The translations under genes were made by a program, and so were the position numbers. 64,000 nucleotides of DNA, from assembly GCA_041940305.1 (NCBI GenBank), contig JBGTSJ010000002.1, forward strand, positions 372,001 to 436,000. The letters are read 5' to 3'. Every line of letters begins with the position of its first letter. Within the stretch, counting starts at the first letter, position 1. This DNA comes from JBGTSJ01 sp041940305 (GTDB lineage Bacteria > Planctomycetota > Planctomycetia > Planctomycetales > Planctomycetaceae). Positions 54,325-62,464 of the stretch are shown here, piece after piece. Below the pieces are notes generated by a model, which worked only from the letters and a program-made list of their open reading frames with translations, ran no database searches and was not told the origin of the DNA.

Positions 54325-54342
54325 GGCACACGGGAGTGTGCC
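54325..54342 (-). repeat. GGCACA hairpin family, reverse divergent copy
   Basis: GGCACACGGGAGTGTGCC, flanked by GCGCAGCGGAC and TGCGACTTTGG. The stem base pairs have changed together (C/G for G/C), i.e. compensatory, compared with 23524. Confidence 0.7.
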
Positions 54343-54354
54343 TGCGACTTTGGA

Positions 54355-54441
54355 CTACTTGCGATGGCGGATCTTGGCGCGATTGCGGCGTTTCTTGCGG
54401 CCCAGCTTGCGGCGACCTTTTCCTGACTGCTTAACTCCCAT
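54355..54441 (-). CDS. Tiny highly basic protein, 28 aa
   Basis: ATG 54441, stop 54355. Half of the 28 residues are Lys or Arg (GKGRRKLGRKKRRNRAKI). GAGAGG lies upstream. Size and composition match short ribosome-associated proteins such as bTHX or the mS38/COX24-type peptides, and I recall similar short peptides in planctomycetes, but I cannot prove homology. It is too short for automated calling and would normally be missed. Follows the NagB-like gene on the opposite side of a repeat. Confidence 0.55.
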   Translation of the reverse strand: MGVKQSGKGRRKLGRKKRRNRAKIRHRK

Positions 54442-54669
54442 GTACGGCCGTTTCCTCTCCAGTTTCTGCGTGATGGTGGCGGCCCCGGCAAGCCCGTCGG
54501 ACGGGCGACGATGTGCACGGCAGTGGACCGGCAGCGATGCGGGGGATTCCGGCAACTGTAGCAGGGGTGCGCCGGAGGGGCAATGATTCAATTGCGGGCG
54601 CGGACGGAGAAACTCCGTTTGCAATCCGAGAGACGCTTCCTGACTGGGCGCTGGTTCCGCAGGCGTGCG

Positions 54670-55410
54670 TCAGGCGGCGCGGCGGTGCGCGGGGGCGGCA
54701 GCGTGATCGTCGTGGGGGACGGCGACGGGAGCGGGGGCGGGGGCGGGATCGGGGCGACCGGCGAGGATGCGCACTTGCTCGGTCAGTTCGTCCATGGCGT
54801 GCTGCACCTGCAGGCGGTAGGGCTCCAGGTCCGAGCGGCTCAAACCGGGTGGGACGAAGATCGGCTCTCCGGCGCGGATGTAGGTGCGGGACCAGGGGGA
54901 CGGAAGAATGAGATCGGTCCAGCGGCCCCAGGGGCGCCACGCGAGCCGGGCGTCGAAAGCGGCGGGGATGATGCCGCGGCCGGATTGCGAGGCGAGGTAG
55001 ATGATGCCCTCCTTGACCTCGTGCCGGGGGCCGAGAGGGCCGTCGGTGGCGATGGCGATGTGGTAGTCGGCGGCGGCGTCGAGCATCTGGCGAAGGGCCG
55101 CTGCGCCGCCGCGACGGCTCGACCCGCGAATGGGAGTCACGCCCACCATCTGCATGCCATCGGCGAGGTAACTGCCGTCGGCGTGCCGGCTGACGAGTCC
55201 GGCCACGGCGAATGACGGACGGGAGAAGACCCAGCCGACGATGCCGTCGTGCCAGAGGCAATACAGGTAGCGGCTGTCGCCCGGCGGTTCGTACGGGGAG
55301 GTGCCGGGGTGCGTATCGATGTCGAGCCGCATTGTGCGGAAGTGCAGCCGGAACGCGGTCGCGAGGATGCGGGCCGCGAAGCGGATCAGACGGGGGCTGC
55401 GAATCTTCAC
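54670..55410 (-). CDS. DUF374 / lysophospholipid acyltransferase-like protein
   Basis: 246 aa, GTG start at 55410 with GGAG 8 nt upstream. Family features: YLYCLWHDGIVGWVF (HxxxG), SRHADGSYLADGMQMVGVTPIRGSS, IAIATDGPLGPRHEVKEGIIYLA. DUF374 proteins are inner-membrane-associated acyltransferases close to lipid A acyltransferases. A hydrophobic start is weak, so it may be peripheral. The C-terminal 25 residues are Ala/Pro/His-rich and not conserved. Confidence 0.88.
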   Translation of the reverse strand: MKIRSPRLIRFAARILATAFRLHFRTMRLDIDTHPGTSPYEPPGDSRYLYCLWHDGIVGWVFSRPSFAVAGLVSRHADGSYLADGMQMVGVTPIRGSSRRGGAAALRQMLDAAADYHIAIATDGPLGPRHEVKEGIIYLASQSGRGIIPAAFDARLAWRPWGRWTDLILPSPWSRTYIRAGEPIFVPPGLSRSDLEPYRLQVQHAMDELTEQVRILAGRPDPAPAPAPVAVPHDDHAAAPAHRRAA

Positions 55411-55550
55411 AAGGGGCGCTCCAGAGCGGCGGCGTTGTAGGGGAAGAGCCGCGGGAGCGTCAATTCGAGTTCGTCATCCCGCGAATCCATCCGTTCAGCC
55501 GCGACCCGCAGGGGAGCGCGTCGAAGGGACAACGACGTCCTAATACTTGG

Positions 55551-56609
55551 CTAGCGCCAGAGAAGGTGGAACCGCTTTGCCCCGTTGAGTTCGAATGCGG
55601 GATTCATCCGCGTGAGGAGGATGGCCTGGTCGGCCGGGCGGGGGATGAAGCCGGTTCGCCAGAGGATGCCGGCGGGGAAGCACGGCGTCCGCAGGATCAG
55701 GCAGAGCGCAACCCCTTCGTCGGCCATGCTGCGCAGCGCGGTCTGCATGAGTCCGCGGGCGGCGGAGGCCGGCAGTTCGCCGGGAGCGAAGAGGTCGATC
55801 ATGGCTACGGAGATCGTCGTCCGGCCGAGAAAGTTGAGGACGTGATAGTTGACGAAGCCGGAGACGACGCCGTCGAGTTCGTAGACAAGCGTGCGCGGGT
55901 ATCCCTTGTACGAGAGCTGATGCCCAAGACGGTCCCGCTCCCAGACGATGCCCGCTTGCACCGAGTCGAGCAGCGCGTGGCTCAATTCGAGACAGGCCGG
56001 GAGGTCGTGGTCCTGGTAGGGGCGGACGTGTGGGTCGGGCTGATAACGGGCGGCGCACTTCTGCCACCAGCCGAGCATCTTCGCGCCGATGCTTTCCCAG
56101 CGGCTCAGTTCCCAGTCGGCGACTGCGGCGTAGTTCAGGACTCGCGCACGAAATCCGAGACTGTTGGGGACGAATGTCTCTTTAGGAAAGGTCTTCCAGA
56201 ACTTGGGGCCCATCGACAGCCGGGAGCCGTTGTAGCCGTAGCCGATCTGGAAATCGGCGTTGCGGTCCTTGTGCCGCTTCACGAGATCGTCGCGGAGGAG
56301 AGCGGCGACTCCCTGGCGGCGGTATTCCGGATCCACACTGAGCCAACTCCCCTGCGTGCCGATGTGTTCGCGATCGAGCCAGCGGAAGCGGAACTCCTCG
56401 CCCAGCAGCGTGCCGACCAGTCGCTTTCCGTCGTACGCGGCCATGCAGTACGGGCGTTCAGACGGCGGTCTCCAGAGCAGCTGCCAGTTGAAATAGGGGG
56501 CGTCCCAGATGGGGAGCGGCATCTTTCCGGCGTAGGTGGCGCGCCACACCGAGCCGATAAACTCGCTGAGCGTTGCCGCATCACCCTCGTACGTCCGGAC
56601 TTCCAGCAT
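55551..56609 (-). CDS. GNAT family N-acetyltransferase-like protein, 352 aa
   Basis: Start at ATG 56609 (MLEVRTYEGDAATLSEFIG); an ATG at 56690 in frame is possible but the extra 27 residues look non-coding. N-terminal GNAT domain: GTLLGEEFRFRW, then GTQGSWLSVDPEYRRQGVAALLRDDLVKR, the acetyl-CoA site RRQGVA. A second, C-terminal GNAT-like half (LSYKGYPRTLVYELDGVVSGFVNYHV) resembles FemAB/peptidoglycan-type duplicated folds. Substrate unknown. Confidence 0.78.
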   Translation of the reverse strand: MLEVRTYEGDAATLSEFIGSVWRATYAGKMPLPIWDAPYFNWQLLWRPPSERPYCMAAYDGKRLVGTLLGEEFRFRWLDREHIGTQGSWLSVDPEYRRQGVAALLRDDLVKRHKDRNADFQIGYGYNGSRLSMGPKFWKTFPKETFVPNSLGFRARVLNYAAVADWELSRWESIGAKMLGWWQKCAARYQPDPHVRPYQDHDLPACLELSHALLDSVQAGIVWERDRLGHQLSYKGYPRTLVYELDGVVSGFVNYHVLNFLGRTTISVAMIDLFAPGELPASAARGLMQTALRSMADEGVALCLILRTPCFPAGILWRTGFIPRPADQAILLTRMNPAFELNGAKRFHLLWR

Positions 56610-56813
56610 TCGTCGCAATGTCCCCCGCTCGTCGCGCCCGACGGCAGGGGGCGACTCTACAGCGCTGCCGGACGTCAGACAAGCAGTCATGCGAAAGGGC
56701 TCCTGACACGAACGAAGTCTCTTCCATCCGGATACATCGGTCGCAGGGAGGCCGGCATCCGAGACTTTCCGTGTCGGGTCGCGCCGTTGCAGGGGATGAC
56801 GGCCGGTCCGGGC

Positions 56814-57878
56814 TTAATGTTTCCGAATGGCGTCGGCCGCCAGTTTTTCGCCGATCAGGCTGATCTTCATGTCCCGCAGGCGCTTTTCGTTCAGCCAGTA
56901 GGGACTGGTAATCTCCTTGAACGCGTAGATCGCCGCCTGGATCCCTTCCGCCCAGGCGACCGCGACGAGCTTGATGTCGCCGTGGACGTCGCCGACGGCA
57001 AAGATGCCCTTGCGGCTGGTTTCGAAGTAGGGATCGACCGCGATGCTGCCGTCGGCGTTGAGCTTCAGCTTCAGCCGTTCGAAGGTCTCTTTGGCCGAGA
57101 GGAAGCCGATCTGCACGATGGCGTAATCCGCCGGCAGGACTGTGCCGGTGGTCAGATGGAACTGCATGCGGCCGGCATCGAACCCGGCGGACTCAATCTC
57201 GGCTTTGAGGTGGACCGTGCCTCCGGACTCCCGGACGCGGCGGACGGAATCCGCCTTTCCGACCGGTTCCTCCTCGCGGACGATGACGTCCACGTGAGCG
57301 CCCCGTTCGAGCGCCATCACGGCCGCGTCGAGTGCGGAGTCTCCGCCACCGACGACCGTCACGCGGGCGCCTTCATACGCGCCGATCTTGGGCATCTTGT
57401 AGAACACCTTGGGAGATTCGAGCGCATCGAGAACGCCCAGTCGCCGCGGATAGTGCAGCAGTCCGACGGCGAGGATCACCTTGCGGCAGAGATAAGAGCT
57501 GCGATCGGTGACAACACGCTTGAGGACGTCCCCTTTCTCCTCCTGATCGGTGTCCTCGATCGTGTGCAGCTCTTCGTTGAAGCGGAACTGAACGAGCGCG
57601 TTGACCGCCTGGCGGTAGACCCGGGCCGATAACTCCTCGCCGGTGACGCCGTCGGGGAAGCCGGGGACGTCGACGATCCGCTTGTCGGCGTACAGGAACT
57701 GGGGCTGTCCGCCGGGACGGTCCTTGGCTTCAACGATGAGCGTGGTGAGACCGCGGTGGGCGGTGGTGAGAGCGGCGGTCAGCCCGGCAGGTCCCGCCCC
57801 GATGATCACCACGTCCCAGAACGGCAGGTTGCCGAAGTCGATCTCGGGACTGAGTTCGGTCACTTTGAAATCGGACAT
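56814..57878 (-). CDS. Ferredoxin-NADP reductase-like / ThiR-type FAD oxidoreductase
   Basis: 354 aa, GGAGAAG 7 nt before ATG 57878. FAD-binding GAGPAG at 27-32, RPGGQPQFLYADKRIVDVPGF, ILAVGLLHYPRRLG, NADPH-binding GGGDSA at 177-182, and IFAVGDVHGDIKLVAVAWAEG near the end. The CxxC disulfide of thioredoxin reductase is absent, as in thioredoxin-reductase-like ferredoxin reductases. Could pair with the ferredoxin at 27233. Electron donor/acceptor not proven. Confidence 0.88.
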   Translation of the reverse strand: MSDFKVTELSPEIDFGNLPFWDVVIIGAGPAGLTAALTTAHRGLTTLIVEAKDRPGGQPQFLYADKRIVDVPGFPDGVTGEELSARVYRQAVNALVQFRFNEELHTIEDTDQEEKGDVLKRVVTDRSSYLCRKVILAVGLLHYPRRLGVLDALESPKVFYKMPKIGAYEGARVTVVGGGDSALDAAVMALERGAHVDVIVREEEPVGKADSVRRVRESGGTVHLKAEIESAGFDAGRMQFHLTTGTVLPADYAIVQIGFLSAKETFERLKLKLNADGSIAVDPYFETSRKGIFAVGDVHGDIKLVAVAWAEGIQAAIYAFKEITSPYWLNEKRLRDMKISLIGEKLAADAIRKH

Positions 57879-58039
57879 CGGGACTTCTCCTCGAACCAGC
57901 CCTGGGAAGCACGGACCTGCCGTCTGCAGTCTCTTTCGACATTCTAAGCGGACGCGGTCGGCGACCGTTGCCGGATTCCCGCGGCTGGACAGGCAGTCTC
58001 CCGCGGCTGAGAATCGGTGCAGAGCATGAGTCGCACCGA

Positions 58040-58930
58040 ATGCCCGAATTGCCGGACATCACTGTCTATCTGGAGGCGCTGCAGTCGCGAATCGTCGGGC
58101 GCGTGCTGGAACGGGTGGAGGTGCGCAACCCGTTCGTCGTACGGACATTCGATCCGCCGCTGGATGCGGCTGCGGGCCGCGAAGTTCAGAAACTGCGGCG
58201 GATCGGAAAACGGATCGCGATCGGTCTGGAGGGGGACCTGTGGCTGGTGATGCACCTGATGATCGCCGGGCGTCTGCAGTGGAAGAGCGCCGATGCGGTG
58301 GTGCCGGCGAAGCTGGGACTGGCGGCGCTCAGGTTCTCCAGCGGGACACTGCTGCTGACAGAGGCGGGCTCGAAGAAACGGGCGTCGCTGCACCTTGTGC
58401 GCGGTGCGGCGGCCGTCGACGCGATGAATCCGGGCGGGTTGGAAGTGCTCACGTGCACGCTCGATGAGTTCGCGGTCGCACTCAGAAACCGTAACCATAC
58501 GCTCAAGCGGGCATTGACCGATCCGCGGCTGTTCAGCGGCATCGGGAATGCGTACTCCGACGAGGTTCTGCACCGCAGCCGGTTGTCTCCCGTGCAGCTG
58601 ACACAGAGACTGGACGACGCGCAGATCGCGCGCCTGTTCGCAGCCGCACGTTCGGTGCTGACGGAATGGACCAACCGGCTGCGCGAACAGACCGGCGACG
58701 GGTTTCCGACGAAGGTGACGGCGTTCCGCCCGGAGATGGCGGTTCACGGACGTTACGGCGAGCCCTGCCCGGATTGCGGCACTCAGGTGCAGCGGATCCG
58801 GTTCGCCGACAACGAGACCAATTACTGCCCGCGCTGCCAGACAAACGGAAAGCTGCTGGCGGATCGTTCGCTGTCGCGCTTGCTCAAGCAGGACTGGCCG
58901 CGATCGATCGATGAGTTGGAGGCGGGATGA
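58040..58930 (+). CDS. Fpg/Nei family DNA glycosylase
   Basis: 296 aa from ATG 58040; Pro2 becomes the N-terminal catalytic nucleophile and Glu3 is next to it (MPELPDITVYLEAL). Internal features: RRIGKRIAIGLEGDLWLVMHLMIAGRLQW, LFSGIGNAYSDEVLHRSRLSP (helix-two-turn-helix) and the C-terminal zinc finger GEPCPDCGTQVQRI then NYCPRCQT. It excises oxidised bases. Which subtype (MutM or Nei) cannot be settled by eye; the position of HLMIAGR fits either. Confidence 0.92.
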   Translation: MPELPDITVYLEALQSRIVGRVLERVEVRNPFVVRTFDPPLDAAAGREVQKLRRIGKRIAIGLEGDLWLVMHLMIAGRLQWKSADAVVPAKLGLAALRFSSGTLLLTEAGSKKRASLHLVRGAAAVDAMNPGGLEVLTCTLDEFAVALRNRNHTLKRALTDPRLFSGIGNAYSDEVLHRSRLSPVQLTQRLDDAQIARLFAAARSVLTEWTNRLREQTGDGFPTKVTAFRPEMAVHGRYGEPCPDCGTQVQRIRFADNETNYCPRCQTNGKLLADRSLSRLLKQDWPRSIDELEAG

Positions 58931-59020
58931 CGCCGATGCTGTGGCGGCGGGATGGGAACTGGTGTAGATTCGTGACTCCGCATGCCTTCTCTTCCCGGCG
59001 CGCACTGATCTTTGGCCGAC

Positions 59021-59554
59021 ATGTCCACACGCACGCTCGATTCGCGTCATGCCGTGTATGCCGGCAGCTTTGATCCGGTGACGCTGGGGCATGAGGACAT
59101 CGTTCGCCGGGGGGCCAGCATTTTTGAACGCGTGACGGTCGCCGTCGGCGTGAATCCCGAGAAAGATCCGTGGTTCACGGCGGATGAACGAGTGGAACTG
59201 CTGCGGGACGTGTTCGCCGACGCGGGGAACGTGGACGTGGCGCGGTTCCAGGGGCTGACGGTCGACTTCGTGCAGAAGTGCTCGGCGGCCGTGATGCTGC
59301 GGGGAATCCGCACCGTGTCGGACCTCGAGTCGGAGTTCTCGATGGCGCTGGCCAATCACAAGCTGGCGCCGCAGATCGAGACCGTGTTTCTGATGGCGAG
59401 CGAACGGCATTCGCACATTTCGAGTTCGGTGATCCGGCAGATCGCGGTCCTCGGGCAGGGGACGGCGGCCGAAAAGCTGCGGGAGTTTGTGCCGGAACCG
59501 GTAATCGGGCCGCTGTTAGCCAAGTCTCATGCGCGGCGGAGCGCAAGCGAGTGA
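59021..59554 (+). CDS. coaD: Phosphopantetheine adenylyltransferase
   Basis: 177 aa from ATG 59021; an in-frame TTG at 59012 is unlikely. Transfers AMP to 4'-phosphopantetheine in CoA synthesis. Nucleotidyltransferase signature AVYAGSFDPVTLGHEDIVRR (TxGH), AVGVNPEKDPWF, RGIRTVSDLESEFSMALANHKLAPQIETVFLMA, and ERHSHISSSVIRQIA (ISSS loop). Convergent with the phosphatase-family gene, ending 37 bp from it. Confidence 0.95.
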   Translation: MSTRTLDSRHAVYAGSFDPVTLGHEDIVRRGASIFERVTVAVGVNPEKDPWFTADERVELLRDVFADAGNVDVARFQGLTVDFVQKCSAAVMLRGIRTVSDLESEFSMALANHKLAPQIETVFLMASERHSHISSSVIRQIAVLGQGTAAEKLREFVPEPVIGPLLAKSHARRSASE

Positions 59555-59591
59555 GCCGCTTTCCGTGAGCGGGCCGCCGCGGGCTTGGTCG

Positions 59592-60488
59592 CTATCGCGA
59601 AAGGGTCGCCGTCGCCGGGAAGTGATCCGAGGGAGTCCGGCCGTCCCGGGACGTGCGGTCAATGGCGGACTCCTGCACGTGCCAGTCCCGCGTGACGCCG
59701 ATCCAGTCGATGCGCGGCCCGGACCTGTTGTCCACAGCAAACCCTGAGAAGGTGCCTTCCTCGGCGCTGCGGTCGGGATGCTGCTGACGGAATGCGTCGA
59801 CGACGGGCGACGGCTCATCGCCGGCCGTGCCGAAGAGGGCTTCGTGCGGGGGACTGGGCTCGCCGGCGTTGAAGTCGCCCGTGACGATCGCCGGACCGGA
59901 CTGCGCGGCGGCGGCGATGCGCGTGCGGAGCAGACGCGCGGATTCAAGGCGTGCGGTGGTGCCCACGTGGTCGAAATGCGTGTTGAAGAACGTGATCGGC
60001 GGGGCGTCGGGCTGAAGCCGGTCGCGCAAGCATACCCAGGTGACCATGCGGGGCAGGGAGCTGTCCCAGCTCTTGCTGCCGATCACGTCCGGCGTCTCGC
60101 TGAGCCAGAAGTGTCCGTGCTCGAGTTCCTCGAACCGGTCCTTCCGGTAGAACAGAGCCATCATCTCGCCCTCTTCGCGGCCATCGTTGCGGCCGACGCC
60201 GATGACGTCGTAGCCGGGCAGTTGTTCGCGGAGATAGTCCCGCTGGAAGGACAGCGTTTCCTGCGTGCCGAGCAGATCGGGGTCGAAACTCCGGATGGTT
60301 TCGACCACGAAGTCCTTCCGGTTCTCCCAGCGGTTCTCGCCATCGGCGGCTGTGCCGTAGCGGATGTTGAAGCTCATCACCCGGATCGTCGGCGCGTCGT
60401 CGTCGCCGCGGGCAGTCAGGGTAGAAGTGAACGCCATCAGGAACAGGACCGCCCGGCGGAGGACAGACGGAATGGCAATGAGCGGCAT
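59592..60488 (-). CDS. Endonuclease/exonuclease/phosphatase family protein, exported
   Basis: 298 aa. Start placed at ATG 60488 (signal peptide PSVLRRAVLFLMAFTSTLTARG); an earlier frame to 60647 is repeat-derived and is rejected. Metal and catalytic motifs: RVMSFNIRYGTAADGE, LLGTQETLSFQ (Glu), FFNTHFDHVG, IVTGDFNAGEPSP (DFN), and RIDWIGVTRDW then PSDHFPATATL (DH). Like sphingomyelinase or DNase I relatives. Exported; substrate unknown. Confidence 0.92.
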   Translation of the reverse strand: MPLIAIPSVLRRAVLFLMAFTSTLTARGDDDAPTIRVMSFNIRYGTAADGENRWENRKDFVVETIRSFDPDLLGTQETLSFQRDYLREQLPGYDVIGVGRNDGREEGEMMALFYRKDRFEELEHGHFWLSETPDVIGSKSWDSSLPRMVTWVCLRDRLQPDAPPITFFNTHFDHVGTTARLESARLLRTRIAAAAQSGPAIVTGDFNAGEPSPPHEALFGTAGDEPSPVVDAFRQQHPDRSAEEGTFSGFAVDNRSGPRIDWIGVTRDWHVQESAIDRTSRDGRTPSDHFPATATLSR

Positions 60489-60570
60489 GATCGAGATACC
60501 GGTCGGGTGTCTCGTCATCATGGGAGACTGTGGCCGCGACGGCAAGCGCTGGATGAGAATGCGGTTGAAG

Positions 60571-60632
60571 GAGCCGCGCCCGGCAGGAAGCGGTTTGCCG
60601 TTCGTTCCGCTCCCTGCCGGTCGCGGCTCGTG
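60571..60632. repeat. GAGCCGCGCCCGGCAGG inverted repeat family, copy
   Basis: Left arm GAGCCGCGCCCGGCAGGAAG, right arm CTCCCTGCCGGTCGCGGCTC, loop about 20. It lies between two minus-strand genes, in the leader of the phosphatase gene. Same as 28038-28117 (inside a gene) and 62203-62260. Confidence 0.85.
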
Positions 60633-60673
60633 ACGATACATCGACATCGTTCACGAGCCAGCCTCCCGCACTT

Positions 60674-62131
60674 CTACTCAGCGACCGAGTTCATTGCGGG
60701 TTCGCGGACGAGAATCGTGGAAGGCTTGCCGGCCGCGCCGGGGGACTCGGGGGTGAGGAAGTAAACCAGCGCCCGAATGAGGGGATGCTGGGAATCAGTG
60801 CCCGCGTCGGCGGGGGGCGGCGCTGTGTGGCGTTCCGGCTGAAAGCCCGCGGGTCGGGACGAGACTGGCAGGGATGCGACGGTCTTCGCGTTCGTGCGGC
60901 AGCGAGCGCCGGTCGGGCTGGCGGACATCCGTGCCATGACCAGATCGGCCAGCAGGTCGTAGTCGATCTCCACCCGGGTCACCTCGTAGGGGGCGCCGGC
61001 CGGGTCGGTGGACGCGGTCGCGCCTTGCAGCGAGGTGAGCCACTCCGGCTCGGTCCCGGTAAAGCCGTGCCGGCGGGCGATTTCGTACGCCGATTCTCCC
61101 GGCGGTCCGGGGGGACCTGCGGGGCCGGGAAGTCCCGGAATGCCGGGTGAGCCGGGGCGGCCGTCGGCTCCGGCCGGACCGGGCGTATGCGACAGTTCGG
61201 CGAGGCGCCGTTCGAGGAGGCCGATCTGCTCCTGCAGGAACTCGATGCGCTCCTGTCGTCCCGGGTCGGGAATCGGGGTTAGTTCGGTTTCGGAATCGGA
61301 TTCGAGGCTGGATTCGCGCGGCGGCGGCGGGCTGTCCGCCGCGGGGGCCGTCTCGGAATCGTGCTGTTCCGGCTTTGCAGCGGGGCGCGGCGGATTGAAC
61401 TCGAAGTTCGGCTCGGGCGTCCACGGCGGAGGCTGTTCGTACTGCTGTCGCTGCGCGGCCGCGGGGACGGGCGGGGCGTGCTCCGTAACGAACTCGCGGA
61501 GCTGGCGATGATTGCACCAGGGGTACATCTTTGTGTTGCTGGACGAGCTCGACGGCCCGCCGCAGCAGGAGATGACGCCGATGAGAGCGCCGTCGCCGTA
61601 GATGCCGCCGCCCGAGTCGCCGGCTCCGAATGGACCGCTGTTGACTCGAAAGTGCAGGTCGCCGACCGGAGTGACGGTCTTGTAGTACGGTCCCTTGCCG
61701 GTGCCGTCCACCCCCGTGTAGCCGCAGGCTTCGTAGCGGACGGCATCGCCGGCGGGAGGGGCGTCGAGGATCCACGCCACTCCCAGCGTTTTCTCCGGTT
61801 CATCGCAGCGGAACAGCGAGAGATCGAGTTCCCGGTCAAAGGCCACGAGTTCGGCCATAAACCAGCTGCCGTCCCCGTTGTACCAATAGCAGGAGTTGCC
61901 GAGCTTGCCCGAAACGCAGTGGGCGCAGGAGACAATCCATGCCGCATCCGGGTCGCGATAGCAGACCGTTCCGCTGCAGCGGTTCCCCCCGTTCACCATC
62001 TTCACGCTGGCGAGCAGATGGGAGGGAGTGATCTCGGCTGCGAGGGACGCCTGCGCGAGCAGCAGCAGCGCGACGGCCGCACTCACCGACAAGTATCGCC
62101 AGCCTCTCGATCTCCGATCGAGCATGTGCAT
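60674..62131 (-). CDS. Secreted trypsin-like protease fused to collagen-like repeat
   Basis: 485 aa, ATG 62131 with AGGAGGAG 6 nt upstream. Signal RSRGWRYLSVSAAVALLLLA. Trypsin-like domain (about 30-215): His71 in SCAHC, Asp103 in RELDLSLF, Ser173 in GDSGGG. Many Cys, some paired as disulfides. Residues about 318-347 form ten uninterrupted Gly-X-Y triplets (GPAGADGRPGSPGIPGLPGP and on), then SAYEIARRHGFTGTEPEWL, a segment typical of phage tail and collagen-like bacterial proteins. A Pro/Glu-rich linker (about 225-290) connects the two. The tail is Pro/Ala-rich. Likely trimeric surface-bound protease. Expression control unclear. Confidence 0.88.
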   Translation of the reverse strand: MHMLDRRSRGWRYLSVSAAVALLLLAQASLAAEITPSHLLASVKMVNGGNRCSGTVCYRDPDAAWIVSCAHCVSGKLGNSCYWYNGDGSWFMAELVAFDRELDLSLFRCDEPEKTLGVAWILDAPPAGDAVRYEACGYTGVDGTGKGPYYKTVTPVGDLHFRVNSGPFGAGDSGGGIYGDGALIGVISCCGGPSSSSSNTKMYPWCNHRQLREFVTEHAPPVPAAAQRQQYEQPPPWTPEPNFEFNPPRPAAKPEQHDSETAPAADSPPPPRESSLESDSETELTPIPDPGRQERIEFLQEQIGLLERRLAELSHTPGPAGADGRPGSPGIPGLPGPAGPPGPPGESAYEIARRHGFTGTEPEWLTSLQGATASTDPAGAPYEVTRVEIDYDLLADLVMARMSASPTGARCRTNAKTVASLPVSSRPAGFQPERHTAPPPADAGTDSQHPLIRALVYFLTPESPGAAGKPSTILVREPAMNSVAE

Positions 62132-62464
62132 CACGAGCTCCTCCTGTTCCAAGGTATGCCGTTCGTCTCAGTCGAGGTTCCGCAATGTGCCGGGGCCCCC
62201 TCAAGAGCCGCGACCGGCAGGAAGCGGTCGCGGGCTCAGAGGCCGCTTCCTGACGACCGCGCCGGTTACCGGCTGCCCTGGCGGGGGTTCATCGCCACAG
62301 CACGTGGCGGGCCGGTCCTGGGTGACTGTATGGACCGATGCAGCGATCGGATGTTGCGCGCGATGAAGCGGTGTGCGGCTTGCACGAAATACAATGCGGG
62401 TGTGTCGCATGTACAAGGGCGGATCGGTTTCGTGCGAGGAAACCATGCATTGCGACGGGGCGCG
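62132..62464. other. Intergenic region with a GAGCCGCG repeat copy
   Basis: 333 bp, no gene supported; contains the repeat at 62203-62260 and otherwise nothing recognised. Confidence 0.5.
62203..62260. repeat. GAGCCGCGACCGGCAGG family, variant copy
   Basis: AAGAGCCGCGACCGGCAGGA, then AGCGGTCGCGGGCTC, then GGCCGCTTCCTGACGACCGC: a rearranged copy of the family at 28038 and 60571. Confidence 0.75.

Noticed and set aside
55212..57632. Long plus-strand frame of 806 codons
   Set aside because: Antisense to the acyltransferase, GNAT and flavoprotein genes, which have clear motifs.
60489..60647. N-terminal extension of the endonuclease/phosphatase gene
   Set aside because: The extra codons come from the GAGCCGCG repeat; the signal peptide begins at 60488.
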